Shown here piece after piece: positions 9,301 through 18,056 of a DNA stretch of 64,000 bases; the first letter of the stretch is position 1; each line of letters starts with the position of its first letter. The notes beneath the pieces are model-generated. The model did no database searches. It saw nothing but the letters and a program-made list of their open reading frames with translations, and was not told the origin of the DNA. This DNA is from CAWELS01 sp964468205 (lineage in GTDB: Bacteria > Acidobacteriota > Terriglobia > Bryobacterales > Bryobacteraceae): assembly GCA_964468205.1 (NCBI GenBank), contig CAYXVG010000007.1, positions 1-64,000 of the forward strand, read 5' to 3'. The translations under genes were made by a program, and so were the position numbers.

Positions 9301-10146
9301 CTACGCTTTCACTGCCACCACCGCGAAGCAGTCCTCGTCGGCCGTTTCCTCCTCGCCGGTGAGGGAAGGGTGAAATTCCACAGCCTCGAATCCAGCCGTG
9401 TAGAGAAGAGCGGCGAGCTCGGGGTGGGTGTAGGCCTGCCGGGTGTTGACGTACTCCTTCGCCAGACCGGTGGCGGCGTCGATGATGTAGTAGCGGTCCG
9501 TGAGCACGTGGTCCTCCTCGTCCCAGAAGTGCTCCTCGAGGTAGAGGTGGGGGCGCTCGGAGAATAGGCCGGATTCTTGCCGCATCCAGAAAGGCGGCTC
9601 TACGCCATAGCGCTGCAGGGAATCCAGGCGTTGCGGTTCGAGCAGCGCCTTTCCGCCCGGCCGTAGTGCGGCGTGCATCTTGCCCAGCAACTCCTGGGCT
9701 TCGAAGACGGGGAAGGCGCTGATCTCGGCGAAAAGCATCATCACCAAGTCATAGCCGGCTCCATAGGCGGTGTTGCGGACGTCGCCTTGGCGGTACCGGC
9801 AGCGAAGGTTGCGGTCGGCCGCCTCGGCCTCGGCGTAATTGATCGAAGCGGGCGCGAAGTCGATGCCGTCGCAGACGTGGCCGAGCGCGGCGAGCCCGGA
9901 TGTGTAAAAGCCCGGGCCGCAGCACAGGTCAAGGATTCGCGACGGCTTGCCGTCCAGCACGTAGTCGTGAATCCACTTCACGTGCTGGGCGATCACTGGG
10001 AAACACCGGCTCGCGGCATCGTGCGTCTGGTCGAGATGCTCGTCAAGGAGACGCCGGCTGAAAGCGCGTTCATGCCAGGGAATCTTGTAGTCACCGTGAA
10101 AGTGCTCTTCGGGTAGCCCGCGGGCCACGATATCGGCGATCGTCAT
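9301..10146 (-). CDS. SAM-dependent class I methyltransferase
   Basis: A 281-residue cytoplasmic protein with a Rossmann-type methyltransferase core. The SAM-binding motif I is LDLCCGPGFYT at residues 72-82, with an acidic residue at the end of strand 2 (DGIDFAP) and a motif IV-like segment (YDLVMMLFAEISAF). The C-terminal part is beta-rich with several aromatic residues and may form the substrate lid. It belongs to the Methyltransf_25-like group; the methyl acceptor is unknown. It is divergent from the first sulfatase gene with a 77-base gap. Confidence 0.85.
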   Translation of the reverse strand: MTIADIVARGLPEEHFHGDYKIPWHERAFSRRLLDEHLDQTHDAASRCFPVIAQHVKWIHDYVLDGKPSRILDLCCGPGFYTSGLAALGHVCDGIDFAPASINYAEAEAADRNLRCRYRQGDVRNTAYGAGYDLVMMLFAEISAFPVFEAQELLGKMHAALRPGGKALLEPQRLDSLQRYGVEPPFWMRQESGLFSERPHLYLEEHFWDEEDHVLTDRYYIIDAATGLAKEYVNTRQAYTHPELAALLYTAGFEAVEFHPSLTGEEETADEDCFAVVAVKA

Positions 10147-10223
10147 ACAGGAACCAAGATAGCGAACGATGGCGGGGGAAACAGCGGAATGCGCCGCCGG
10201 GCTTGCGATAAGCTGAGCATGTT

Positions 10224-11678
10224 ATGAAACGCTGCTTAGCTCTCCTCATCCTGATGCTCCTCGCGCTGGCCGGCTGCTCCACAGAGCCCGCCGCCGGACC
10301 GGAATCCGCGCGGCCGAACTTCATCATCCTGCTCGTCGACGACCTCGGCTGGTCCGATCTCGGCGTCACCGGAAGCGATCTCTATGAGACGCCCGCCATT
10401 GACCAGCTTGCCGCCGACGGCCTGCGGTTCAACACCACCTACGCGGCCTGCACCGTCTGCTCCCCCACCCGCGCCGCGATGATGACCGGCATGTACCCGG
10501 GGCGCACCAACGTGACGGACTGGATTCGCGGCCACCAGCGGCCTTATGCCAAACTCTCGCTGCCGGACTGGACGATGAAGCTCGAGCACAAGTACACCTC
10601 GATCCCCGAAGCACTCAAGGCGGCCGGCTACAAGACGGCGCATGTCGGCAAGTGGCATCTCTTGCCCGCCGGGGAACCGGACCAGGACGGCTTCATGCCC
10701 ACCCGCCACGGCTTTGACATCAACATCGGCGGCAACCAGTGGGGCGCTCCGCCCACCTACTTCTATCCGTACGAACACCCCCTACGGACACTCGGCCCGA
10801 TGCCCGAAGGGGGCGAGGAAGGCGAGTATCTCACGGACCGCCTTACCGACGAGGCCATCAACATACTCGAAGACTGGCAGACGGGGCCGTTCCTGATGTA
10901 CTTCGCCTACTACAACGTTCACACGCCAATCGAGGCCCAGGAGTCCGACATCGAATACTACAAGCAGCGCGTCAAGGAGGGAGCCCGGCATACGAACCCG
11001 GTCTACGCCGGCATGGTGGCGAGCGTGGACCGCAGCGTGGGCCGGCTCCGCGCCAAGCTCGAGGAGATGGAACTCGCCGATAACACCGTTCTCATCTTCA
11101 CCGGCGACAACGGCGGGCTGGACCGGAATCAAACCGGCGACCCGACCGAGAACTATCCTCTCCGGGAGGGCAAGGGCTCGGCTTACGAGGGCGGCGTTCG
11201 AGTGCCCGGCATCATCTACGCTCCCGGCATCACTCCTGCCGGCGCCGTCTCCGACGTTCCGATTATCACCGTCGACTACTACCCAACCATCCTTTCGTTG
11301 GCAGGCGTGGAAGGCGACCCCGCGCACAATGCCAACGTCGACGGCGTCGACCTCACGCCGGTTCTCAAAAACCCCACCGCCGGACTCGGCCGGGAGACTC
11401 TCTACTGGCACTACCCGCACTACCACCCCGGCGGTTCCACACCGCACTCGGCCATTCGTGACGGCGACTACCGTCTCGTCGAGTTTTACGAGGACAACCG
11501 GATCGAACTCTACAACCTGAAGGACGACGTGGGAGAAACGAAGAACCTCGCCGCGGAAATGCCGGAGAAGGCAAAGGAACTCCGGGAGAAGCTCCACGCC
11601 TGGCGCGCTGAGGTAGGGGCGCAGGATCCAAGCCCGAACCCAAACTACGATCCCGCGCGGGCCGATCAAAGGCAATAG
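10224..11678 (+). CDS. Type I sulfatase, lipoprotein (tandem copy 1)
   Basis: A 484-residue alkaline-phosphatase-superfamily sulfatase. The lipobox LAGC (Cys18) predicts membrane anchoring. Metal ligands DD at residues 39-40 are followed by CTVCSPTRAA, in which Cys79 of CSPTR is the residue converted to formylglycine. Later motifs are GKWHL, TGDNGG and a C-terminal YNLKDD-like segment. Such enzymes remove sulfate esters, in this setting probably from polysaccharides; the substrate is not readable. It lies head to tail with a clear paralogue 94 bases downstream, and the pair share most motifs, which indicates tandem duplication. Confidence 0.93.
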   Translation: MKRCLALLILMLLALAGCSTEPAAGPESARPNFIILLVDDLGWSDLGVTGSDLYETPAIDQLAADGLRFNTTYAACTVCSPTRAAMMTGMYPGRTNVTDWIRGHQRPYAKLSLPDWTMKLEHKYTSIPEALKAAGYKTAHVGKWHLLPAGEPDQDGFMPTRHGFDINIGGNQWGAPPTYFYPYEHPLRTLGPMPEGGEEGEYLTDRLTDEAINILEDWQTGPFLMYFAYYNVHTPIEAQESDIEYYKQRVKEGARHTNPVYAGMVASVDRSVGRLRAKLEEMELADNTVLIFTGDNGGLDRNQTGDPTENYPLREGKGSAYEGGVRVPGIIYAPGITPAGAVSDVPIITVDYYPTILSLAGVEGDPAHNANVDGVDLTPVLKNPTAGLGRETLYWHYPHYHPGGSTPHSAIRDGDYRLVEFYEDNRIELYNLKDDVGETKNLAAEMPEKAKELREKLHAWRAEVGAQDPSPNPNYDPARADQRQ

Positions 11679-11771
11679 GATCGCCGAGCCGGCGCACTCC
11701 GCGAATTCACGGTCCCGGCTGGCCGGGCCGACGCTCCGTACCGGACGGCCGGGTGGTATGCTTACCCTGTT

Positions 11772-13256
11772 ATGCCCCGCGGCCTCAACGCCATTGTTGT
11801 GATTGCGCTGCTGTTTTCGGCCTGTCAGACAGCGCCGGAGATCGCGCCGGAGAAACGACCGAATATTGTCGTCTTCTTCGTCGATGATATGGGATGGACT
11901 GACCTGGGAGTCTTCGGCAGCGACTTGTACCAGACGCCCGAGATCGACCGGCTGGCCGCCGATGGAGTGCGCTTCACCAATGCCTACTCGGCCTGCACCG
12001 TCTGTTCCCCGAGCCGCGCCGCTCTCCTCACTGGCATGTACCCTGCCCGCACCCGCCTTACGGACTTCATCCGCGGCCACCCATATCCCTACGCGAAGCT
12101 CCTGCCGCCGGAGTGGACCATGAAGATCGAACACCGCCGCGTCACCGTCGCCGAGGCGCTCCGCGAAGCCGGCTACAAGACCGCCCACATCGGGAAGTGG
12201 CACCTGATGCCGCGGCTCGATGACGACGAGATGGACCACGTGCCGGAGCGGCATGGCTTCGACATCAACGTGGGCGGCGGACCGTGGGGGCTGCCGGGCA
12301 GCTACTTCCATCCGTTCACGAACGAGCGAGGTATCCACATCGGGCCGCTGCCATCGGACAGCAATGAAGGCGATTACCTCACGGATGTCCTGACCGCCGA
12401 GGCGCTCAGGATTATCGGCGAGTCGCGGGACGAGCCGTTCTTCCTCAATTTCTGGTTCCACTCGGTGCACACGCCGATTCAGGCGAAAGAGGAGGATATC
12501 GCCCGCTTCGCGCCGCTCGTCAAGGACGGCATGCGCCACACCGGCCCCACCTACGCGGCGATGGTCGCAAGTGTCGACCGCGGCGTCGGCCTGGTGCGCG
12601 AGAAGCTGGAAGAACTCGGCCTGACGGAGAACACCGCCATCATCTTCACTTCCGATAACGGCGGCCTCGACCAGAACGGGAAACCTACCGAAAACCATCC
12701 TCTCCGCGCTGGCAAGGGATCGGCCTACGAAGGTGGCGTACGGGTTCCGGCAATCATCTATTGGCCCGGCGTCACGCCCAAGGGGGCGGCCAGCAATGAG
12801 CCGGTCATCACGCCCGACTTGTACCCGACAATCCTCGAAGTCGCCGGCGTACGGGGCGACACGGAACACAATGCGAAGGTCGACGGCGTAAGTTTGGGTC
12901 CGTTGCTTCGCAACCCTTCGGCCGAACTCGAGCGCGACGCCATCTACTGGCACTATCCCCACTACCACCCAGGCGGCGCCGAACCTTATTCCGCGATCCG
13001 ATCGGGGAACTACCGGCTGGTGGAGTTCCACCAAGACAACCGCATCGAACTCTACAATCTCAACCGCGACATCGGCGAGACGGAGAACCTCGCGAACGAG
13101 CTGCCGGACAAAGCCGCGGAATTGCGCGGGAAGCTGCACGCGTGGCGCCAGCGGCTGGACGCGCAGATGCCAACACCGAACCCGAACCACGATCCAGCAC
13201 GCGAATCCGAGCGCGGCCCCTACGTTTTCTCGCGCGAAGACATCCCCGGACGATAA
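11772..13256 (+). CDS. Type I sulfatase, lipoprotein (tandem copy 2)
   Basis: A 494-residue paralogue of the preceding gene, with the same architecture: lipobox FSAC (Cys18), VDDMGWTDLG metal-binding start, CTVCSPSRAA with formylglycine Cys78, GKWHL, TSDNGG and WHYPHYHPGG. The last motif is shared almost exactly with copy 1. It probably acts on a related sulfated glycan with a shifted specificity. The AhpD-like gene follows 42 bases later with its own strong ribosome site. Confidence 0.93.
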   Translation: MPRGLNAIVVIALLFSACQTAPEIAPEKRPNIVVFFVDDMGWTDLGVFGSDLYQTPEIDRLAADGVRFTNAYSACTVCSPSRAALLTGMYPARTRLTDFIRGHPYPYAKLLPPEWTMKIEHRRVTVAEALREAGYKTAHIGKWHLMPRLDDDEMDHVPERHGFDINVGGGPWGLPGSYFHPFTNERGIHIGPLPSDSNEGDYLTDVLTAEALRIIGESRDEPFFLNFWFHSVHTPIQAKEEDIARFAPLVKDGMRHTGPTYAAMVASVDRGVGLVREKLEELGLTENTAIIFTSDNGGLDQNGKPTENHPLRAGKGSAYEGGVRVPAIIYWPGVTPKGAASNEPVITPDLYPTILEVAGVRGDTEHNAKVDGVSLGPLLRNPSAELERDAIYWHYPHYHPGGAEPYSAIRSGNYRLVEFHQDNRIELYNLNRDIGETENLANELPDKAAELRGKLHAWRQRLDAQMPTPNPNHDPARESERGPYVFSREDIPGR

Positions 13257-13297
13257 CTCTTTTCTGCTTGGGAACGAATACAAGGGTAAGGAGAGAT

Positions 13298-13864
13298 ATG
13301 AGCAAATTCAAAGTCCACACGATTGAATCCGCGCCAGAGGCTGCCAAGCCGGTGCTCGAGCAGGTCCGTAAAGCATATGGAATGTTGCCGAACCTGTTCG
13401 GTGTATTCGCCGCAGCCCCGCCCGCGGCGAACTCTTACCTGACGCTCACCGGGGAATTCAGCGACACCGACTTCTCGGAAACCGAGCGCCAGGTGATCCT
13501 GTTGACTACGAGTTTCGAGAACAACTGCGACTACTGCATGGCCGCGCATTCGGCGATTGCCGAAATGGCGAAGGTCCCGGAAGACGTCGTGGAAGCCTTG
13601 CGGAGCGGATCTCCCATCGCCGGCCCGAAGCTGGAGGCTCTGCGCCGGTTCACCGCGAAGATGGTCACCAGTCGCGGCTCGATCTCCGAAGCCGACCGCG
13701 AGGCGTTCTTCGCTGCTGGCTACACGGAACGTCATGTCCTGGAAGTAATCCTCGGGATCACGCTAAAAACGCTCAGCAATTACACCAACCACGTGGCCGG
13801 CACCCCGCTCGACGAAGCCTTCACGAGCCAGCGGTGGGAGAAACCAGAAACCGTAAAGGCTTAG
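13298..13864 (+). CDS. Carboxymuconolactone decarboxylase / AhpD-like protein
   Basis: A 188-residue helical protein of the CMD family with the redox motif CDYCMAAHS (Cys77, Cys80, His84), typical of AhpD-like peroxidase partners rather than of true decarboxylases. An open frame extends upstream to 13142, but AAGGAGAG at 13288-13295 places the start at the ATG at 13298. It follows the sulfatase pair on the same strand; a link to their function is not obvious. Confidence 0.85.
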   Translation: MSKFKVHTIESAPEAAKPVLEQVRKAYGMLPNLFGVFAAAPPAANSYLTLTGEFSDTDFSETERQVILLTTSFENNCDYCMAAHSAIAEMAKVPEDVVEALRSGSPIAGPKLEALRRFTAKMVTSRGSISEADREAFFAAGYTERHVLEVILGITLKTLSNYTNHVAGTPLDEAFTSQRWEKPETVKA

Positions 13865-13917
13865 CCTGACGCTCGGACGGAAAACGGCGGCTGGAGCTGT
13901 GATATGCTCCAGCCGTT

Positions 13918-14370
13918 ATGCGCTTCACGCTCGAAGCGGTCGCCGCCGCGGCGCTTCTTTTCCTGATACTTTCGCCGGCGCTGCAGTACTCCTCGTTGCC
14001 GGAGCAGATCCCGGTTCATTTTGACGGCGCCGGCAGGCCGGACGCCTGGAGAGGCAAGGCGCAGATCTGGACGCTTCCGCTGACGGGGGTCCTCAGCTAC
14101 GCGCTGGTTACCGCTCTCACCGGCTATGCGGCGCGCAAGGAAGCCCGGAAGTCGCCGCCGGAATGGGCCCAGCAGCGCGCCGAACTGACGCGCACGCTGA
14201 TGGCGGGCGTGAAAGCTCACACCCTGTGCCTGTTCGCATTCATCCTTCACCAGTCCGTCGAAGTGGCGCTCGGGCGGGCCGGCGGGCTCGGGCCGGCGTT
14301 CTTCGTTTTGCTCGGATTGCTGGTCCCGATGCTGGTGTTCTATTTCGTCCGCCGCGCCCAGTTGAATTGA
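13918..14370 (+). CDS. DUF1648-type membrane protein
   Basis: A 150-residue membrane protein with about four hydrophobic helices. After the first helix comes the DUF1648 signature region (YSSLPEQIPVHFDGAGRPD), the 'P..iP.Hf...G.pd' pattern of SdpI-like proteins. SdpI itself gives immunity to a killing peptide and regulates signalling, but most DUF1648 proteins are uncharacterised. It is shorter than SdpI (about 200 residues). The gene is flanked by small gaps and lies on the same strand as its neighbours. Confidence 0.7.
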   Translation: MRFTLEAVAAAALLFLILSPALQYSSLPEQIPVHFDGAGRPDAWRGKAQIWTLPLTGVLSYALVTALTGYAARKEARKSPPEWAQQRAELTRTLMAGVKAHTLCLFAFILHQSVEVALGRAGGLGPAFFVLLGLLVPMLVFYFVRRAQLN

Positions 14371-14428
14371 AGCGGCGCGCCGCTTCTGCCGGGATCAGCC
14401 CCCCCGGAAGAATGATCTAATAAAGGAC

Positions 14429-16033
14429 ATGCCGGAATCAGTCGTCCTTGTCGCGAATGGAGATCTCAGACTCTCCGCCAACCAGGTATGTTGGGCCGCC
14501 CAGAAGGAAGTGGAAGAGGCCGTAATAGCCGCCATACGCAAGGAAGGGAGAGAGGTCAATCGAGGTCACGAGTACGACCCCGTGAAGAAACACGGGTTTA
14601 TCGACAGCCAGAAGCGGGGAATGGAAGTCTTCCGGAACATCCCCCGAAACGCTCCGCTGGTGGTGGTGGAGGCCGTCTGGCAGTACTCGCATCATCTGCT
14701 TCATGGACTGTACAGCCACGAGGGGCCGATTCTCACCGTGGCCAACTGGAGCGGCCAGTGGCCCGGACTGGTCGGCATGCTGAACCTGAACGGCTCCCTG
14801 ACCAAGGCGGGCGTCCGGTATGACACTCTCTGGAGCGAGAACTTCACCGGCGAGTTCTTTCTTGCCAATCTGCGCCGCTGGCTCAACAGCGAACCGGTAC
14901 AGCAAGACACAAGCCACGCCCACGCGCTCAACGGCACGAAACTGCCGGACCGCGCCGAGCAGGTGGCCGCCGAGTTGAGCGAACAGCTTCTGCGCGGCAA
15001 GGCCATCATGGGCATCTTCGATGAGGGCTGCATGGGTATGTACAACGCCATCATCCCGGACGAGTTGCTGCACAAGACCGGCGTCTTCAAGGAGCGCCTG
15101 AGCCAGTCCGCCCTCTACGCCGGCATGCTCGCGGTCACGGACGCCGAGGCGGCCGCCGTCCGCCATTGGCTGGATGAGAAGGGCATGAAGTTCGTCACCG
15201 GCCCCAACCCGGAAACCGATCTCACCGACGAGCAGATTCTCGACCAATGCAAGATGTACATCGCCGCCGTGCGTATCGCCGACGATTTCGGCTGCGACAC
15301 CATCGGCATTCAGTACCAGCAGGGACTCAAAGACCTCGCGCCCGCATCCGATCTGGTGGAAGGGATGCTCAACAACGTCGACCGCCCGCCGGTGAAGCAC
15401 CCGATTACCGGCAAAACGCTCTACGAAGGCAACGCCCTGCCACACTTCAACGAGGTGGACGAATGCGCCGGCCTTGACGCTCTGCTTACGAACCGGATCT
15501 GGCGCAAGCTCGGCTTCGATCCGGAAACCACTCTTCACGACGTCCGCTACGGCGAGCAATACGGCGACGACTACGTCTGGGTCTACCTCATCTCCGGCGC
15601 GGCCCCGCCTCAGCACTTCGTCGGCGGCTGGAAGGGCGCCTCGAGTGAACGGCAGCCGGCGATGTACTTCCATCTCGGCGGCGGCACCGTGAAAGGAATC
15701 AGCAAACCGGGCGAGATTGTCTGGAGCCGCGTCTACGTCGAGGACGAGAAGTTGAAGGCGGACCTCGGCCGGGCGAAAGTAGTGGAACTGCCGGCCGAAG
15801 AGACAGAGCGGCGCTGGCAGGCGACCACGCCCCAGTGGCCCATCATGCACGCCGTGACGTATGGCATCTCCCGCGATCAGTTCATGGCCAGACACAAGGC
15901 AAACCATATTCAGGTGGCATACGCCCCGGACGCGGCGGGCGCGAACCTGGCTCTGGCGGCCAAGGCCGCGATGTTCCGCAACCTGGGCATTGAGGTCAGC
16001 GTCTGCGGGACTGAACACGGCCTCGATCTGTAA
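14429..16033 (+). CDS. L-fucose/L-arabinose isomerase-superfamily protein
   Basis: A 534-residue cytoplasmic protein that by length and layout fits the FucI/AraA-like ketol isomerase superfamily: an N-terminal Rossmann-like region, a middle region with IMGIFDEGCMGMYN near residue 193, and a C-terminal beta region with ISGAAPPQHFVGG. These enzymes interconvert aldoses and ketoses using Mn2+. The middle glutamates and the DEC segment near residue 338 are candidate metal ligands. It precedes a sugar-type dehydrogenase, so a role in catabolism of a deoxy- or pentose sugar is inferred. The exact substrate is unknown, and it should not be called FucI without testing. Confidence 0.75.
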   Translation: MPESVVLVANGDLRLSANQVCWAAQKEVEEAVIAAIRKEGREVNRGHEYDPVKKHGFIDSQKRGMEVFRNIPRNAPLVVVEAVWQYSHHLLHGLYSHEGPILTVANWSGQWPGLVGMLNLNGSLTKAGVRYDTLWSENFTGEFFLANLRRWLNSEPVQQDTSHAHALNGTKLPDRAEQVAAELSEQLLRGKAIMGIFDEGCMGMYNAIIPDELLHKTGVFKERLSQSALYAGMLAVTDAEAAAVRHWLDEKGMKFVTGPNPETDLTDEQILDQCKMYIAAVRIADDFGCDTIGIQYQQGLKDLAPASDLVEGMLNNVDRPPVKHPITGKTLYEGNALPHFNEVDECAGLDALLTNRIWRKLGFDPETTLHDVRYGEQYGDDYVWVYLISGAAPPQHFVGGWKGASSERQPAMYFHLGGGTVKGISKPGEIVWSRVYVEDEKLKADLGRAKVVELPAEETERRWQATTPQWPIMHAVTYGISRDQFMARHKANHIQVAYAPDAAGANLALAAKAAMFRNLGIEVSVCGTEHGLDL

Positions 16034-16118
16034 CGCGGGCTTCAACCAGTTCAAAGCCGCTGGAGGACGGCGCCGCCCGCCCCCCACGTTACACTAGTGA
16101 AGCGAGGAGGAAAGTCAA

Positions 16119-17135
16119 TTGCGAGTTGGAATCATCGGTACGGGCGCGATCTCGAACAAGCACGCGCAGGCATACAAGAATATCGGTTACGAGGTAACGG
16201 TTTGCACGGACATTCACGAGCCGTCCGGCCACGCTTTCGCCGAGCGCTGGAGCTGCGAATTCGTCCCGACTTACCTGGAGGTGTGCCGCAGCCCCAAGGT
16301 CGACTACGTGGATCTCTGCACCTTTCCGGACTTCCGGCTGGATCCGGTGAAGGCCTGCGCCGAGGCCGGCAAGAGCATCCAGGTGCAGAAGCCGATGTCG
16401 ATCAATCTGGAGACCGCCCGCGAGATGATCGACATCGCCGGCAAAGCCGGCATACAGCTTGGCGTGGTCAGCCAGCACCGCTTCGATGACGCGAGCATCT
16501 TCGTGCGAAAGGCGATCGATGAGGGCAAGATGGGCACGATCCTCGAGGCGGATGCCTACGTTAAGTGGTACCGCACGCCGGAGTACTACTCACGCCCCAT
16601 CAAGGGAAGCTGGGCCACCGAAGGCGGGGGCGCGCTCATCAACCAGGCCGTGCACCAGGTGGACATCCTGCTGTGGCTGATTGGCCCGGTGAAGGAAGTC
16701 TTCGGGATGTGGCAGCTCGGAGCGATGCACAAGATCGAATCCGAGGACGTCATCGGAGCCATGTTCCGGTACAGGAACGGAGCGCAGGGTGTGCTGCAGT
16801 CCTCCACCGCCTTCTGGCCGGGCTACACCGAGCGGATTGAAATCCACGGCACAAGGGGCGCCGCAATTCTCTCCGGCGACATGCTGACGGCCTGGGATGT
16901 TCAGGACTACGAGGGCGAGGAGCCCCCGCTGGTGGATGACGTGAAGTCGGCCGCCGCCGATCCGATGGACATCCCGCTCACTCCGTTCGAGCGGCAGTTC
17001 GCGGATTTCGGCACCGCCGTGAAGAGCGGTACGAGGCCGTCAAGCTCCGGCGAGGACGGGTACCGCGCCCTCGAACTGGTGCTCTCCATCTACGAATCCT
17101 GCCGCAAGGGCGAGAAGGTCGTCCTGGATGGCTGA
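16119..17135 (+). CDS. Gfo/Idh/MocA family oxidoreductase
   Basis: A 338-residue NAD(P)-dependent oxidoreductase. The N-terminus carries the Rossmann motif VGIIGTGAISNKHA, and QVQKPMS near residue 92 carries the conserved EKP-type lysine position. HQVDILLWL near residue 180 supplies the catalytic His. Starts with TTG at 16119 behind GAGGAGGAAA. It has no signal peptide, unlike the second family member in this window. It overlaps thrB by 8 bases, so the two are translationally coupled. Substrates are typically sugars or inositols. Confidence 0.9.
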   Translation: MRVGIIGTGAISNKHAQAYKNIGYEVTVCTDIHEPSGHAFAERWSCEFVPTYLEVCRSPKVDYVDLCTFPDFRLDPVKACAEAGKSIQVQKPMSINLETAREMIDIAGKAGIQLGVVSQHRFDDASIFVRKAIDEGKMGTILEADAYVKWYRTPEYYSRPIKGSWATEGGGALINQAVHQVDILLWLIGPVKEVFGMWQLGAMHKIESEDVIGAMFRYRNGAQGVLQSSTAFWPGYTERIEIHGTRGAAILSGDMLTAWDVQDYEGEEPPLVDDVKSAAADPMDIPLTPFERQFADFGTAVKSGTRPSSSGEDGYRALELVLSIYESCRKGEKVVLDG

Positions 17136-18051
17136 CCCGGAATCCAACAAAACTTGGAAGGTACGCGTTCCGGCGTCGAGCGCCAATCTCGGCCCGGGAT
17201 TCGACGCCCTTGGTCTCGCTCTTGGCATCTACCTCGAGTGCCGGTTCCGAACCAGCTCGGAGCTATATATCCACGCCGAAGGACGGGACGCTCCGCTGAT
17301 CGCCCCGGGCGTCAATAATCTGATCTGGCAGACAGCGCTGAAGGTCGCCGAAGACACGCAGGCCACTCTGCCGCTGCTGCATCTCGAAATCCTGAACGAC
17401 ATTCCGATCGGCAAAGGGCTCGGCTCGAGCGCCGCCGCCCTCACCGCCGGAGTCGTAATCGCGGACAAGCTGCTCGATTTGAACTGGAAGCCCCATCGGG
17501 TCCTCGACGAGGCGGCGCGAATCGAGGGGCATCCGGATAATGTCTCGGCCTGCGTGCTAGGCTCGATCGTCGCCAGCGCCATAGATTCTGGCGGCGTCAC
17601 GCGGGCGGTGCGGCTGGAACTCCCGGCGAGCTACGGCGTCGCCGTGGTCGTGCCCGATTACGTGCTCCTCACCGAGGAGGCGCGGACCGTGCTCCCCGCC
17701 AGCTACTCGAAGCAGGACGCGATCTTCAATGTCCAGCGGGCCAGCCTCTTGATAGCCGCGCTCGCCACCGGAACCACCAGCGCCTTCCCGGAGGCCTTCG
17801 AAGACCGTATTCACCAGCCCTACCGCGCGAACCTCGTTCCGGGCCTCAATGAGATCCTCAAGCTTCGCGCTCCCGGACTGCTCGGCTGCGCTCTCAGCGG
17901 CGCCGGCCCTTCGGTCCTTGTCTTCTACGAACGCGGATCGGAACAGGTCTGCGACCTCGTACGGCAGATCTTCGCGCTCCACGATCACGAATCCGAGATC
18001 CTCTGGGCCGATATCGCCATCGAGGGCTATACGATTACCGAAGAGGAGTAG
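17128..18051 (+). CDS. thrB: Homoserine kinase
   Basis: A 307-residue GHMP-family kinase that phosphorylates L-homoserine on the way to threonine. Visible features are the N-terminal PASSANLGPGFDALGLAL motif 1, the ATP-binding loop PIGKGLGSSAAAL near residue 93, and the C-terminal motif GCALSGAGPSVLVF near residue 252. The length fits ThrB. It overlaps the preceding oxidoreductase and is followed after 5 bases by the next gene, so it belongs to a mixed operon. No other threonine gene is adjacent. Confidence 0.92.
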   Translation: MADPESNKTWKVRVPASSANLGPGFDALGLALGIYLECRFRTSSELYIHAEGRDAPLIAPGVNNLIWQTALKVAEDTQATLPLLHLEILNDIPIGKGLGSSAAALTAGVVIADKLLDLNWKPHRVLDEAARIEGHPDNVSACVLGSIVASAIDSGGVTRAVRLELPASYGVAVVVPDYVLLTEEARTVLPASYSKQDAIFNVQRASLLIAALATGTTSAFPEAFEDRIHQPYRANLVPGLNEILKLRAPGLLGCALSGAGPSVLVFYERGSEQVCDLVRQIFALHDHESEILWADIAIEGYTITEEE

Positions 18052-18056
18052 ATTCC

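Noticed and set aside
10782..13283. An 833-codon minus-strand open frame across both sulfatases
   Set aside because: It mirrors the plus-strand sulfatase genes in a high-GC codon pattern, has no family motif and no ribosome site. Long antisense frames like this are common where the real gene is GC-rich.
14438..16087. A 549-codon minus-strand open frame over the isomerase-like gene
   Set aside because: The plus-strand gene has clear structure and a ribosome site; the antisense frame has no recognisable domain.
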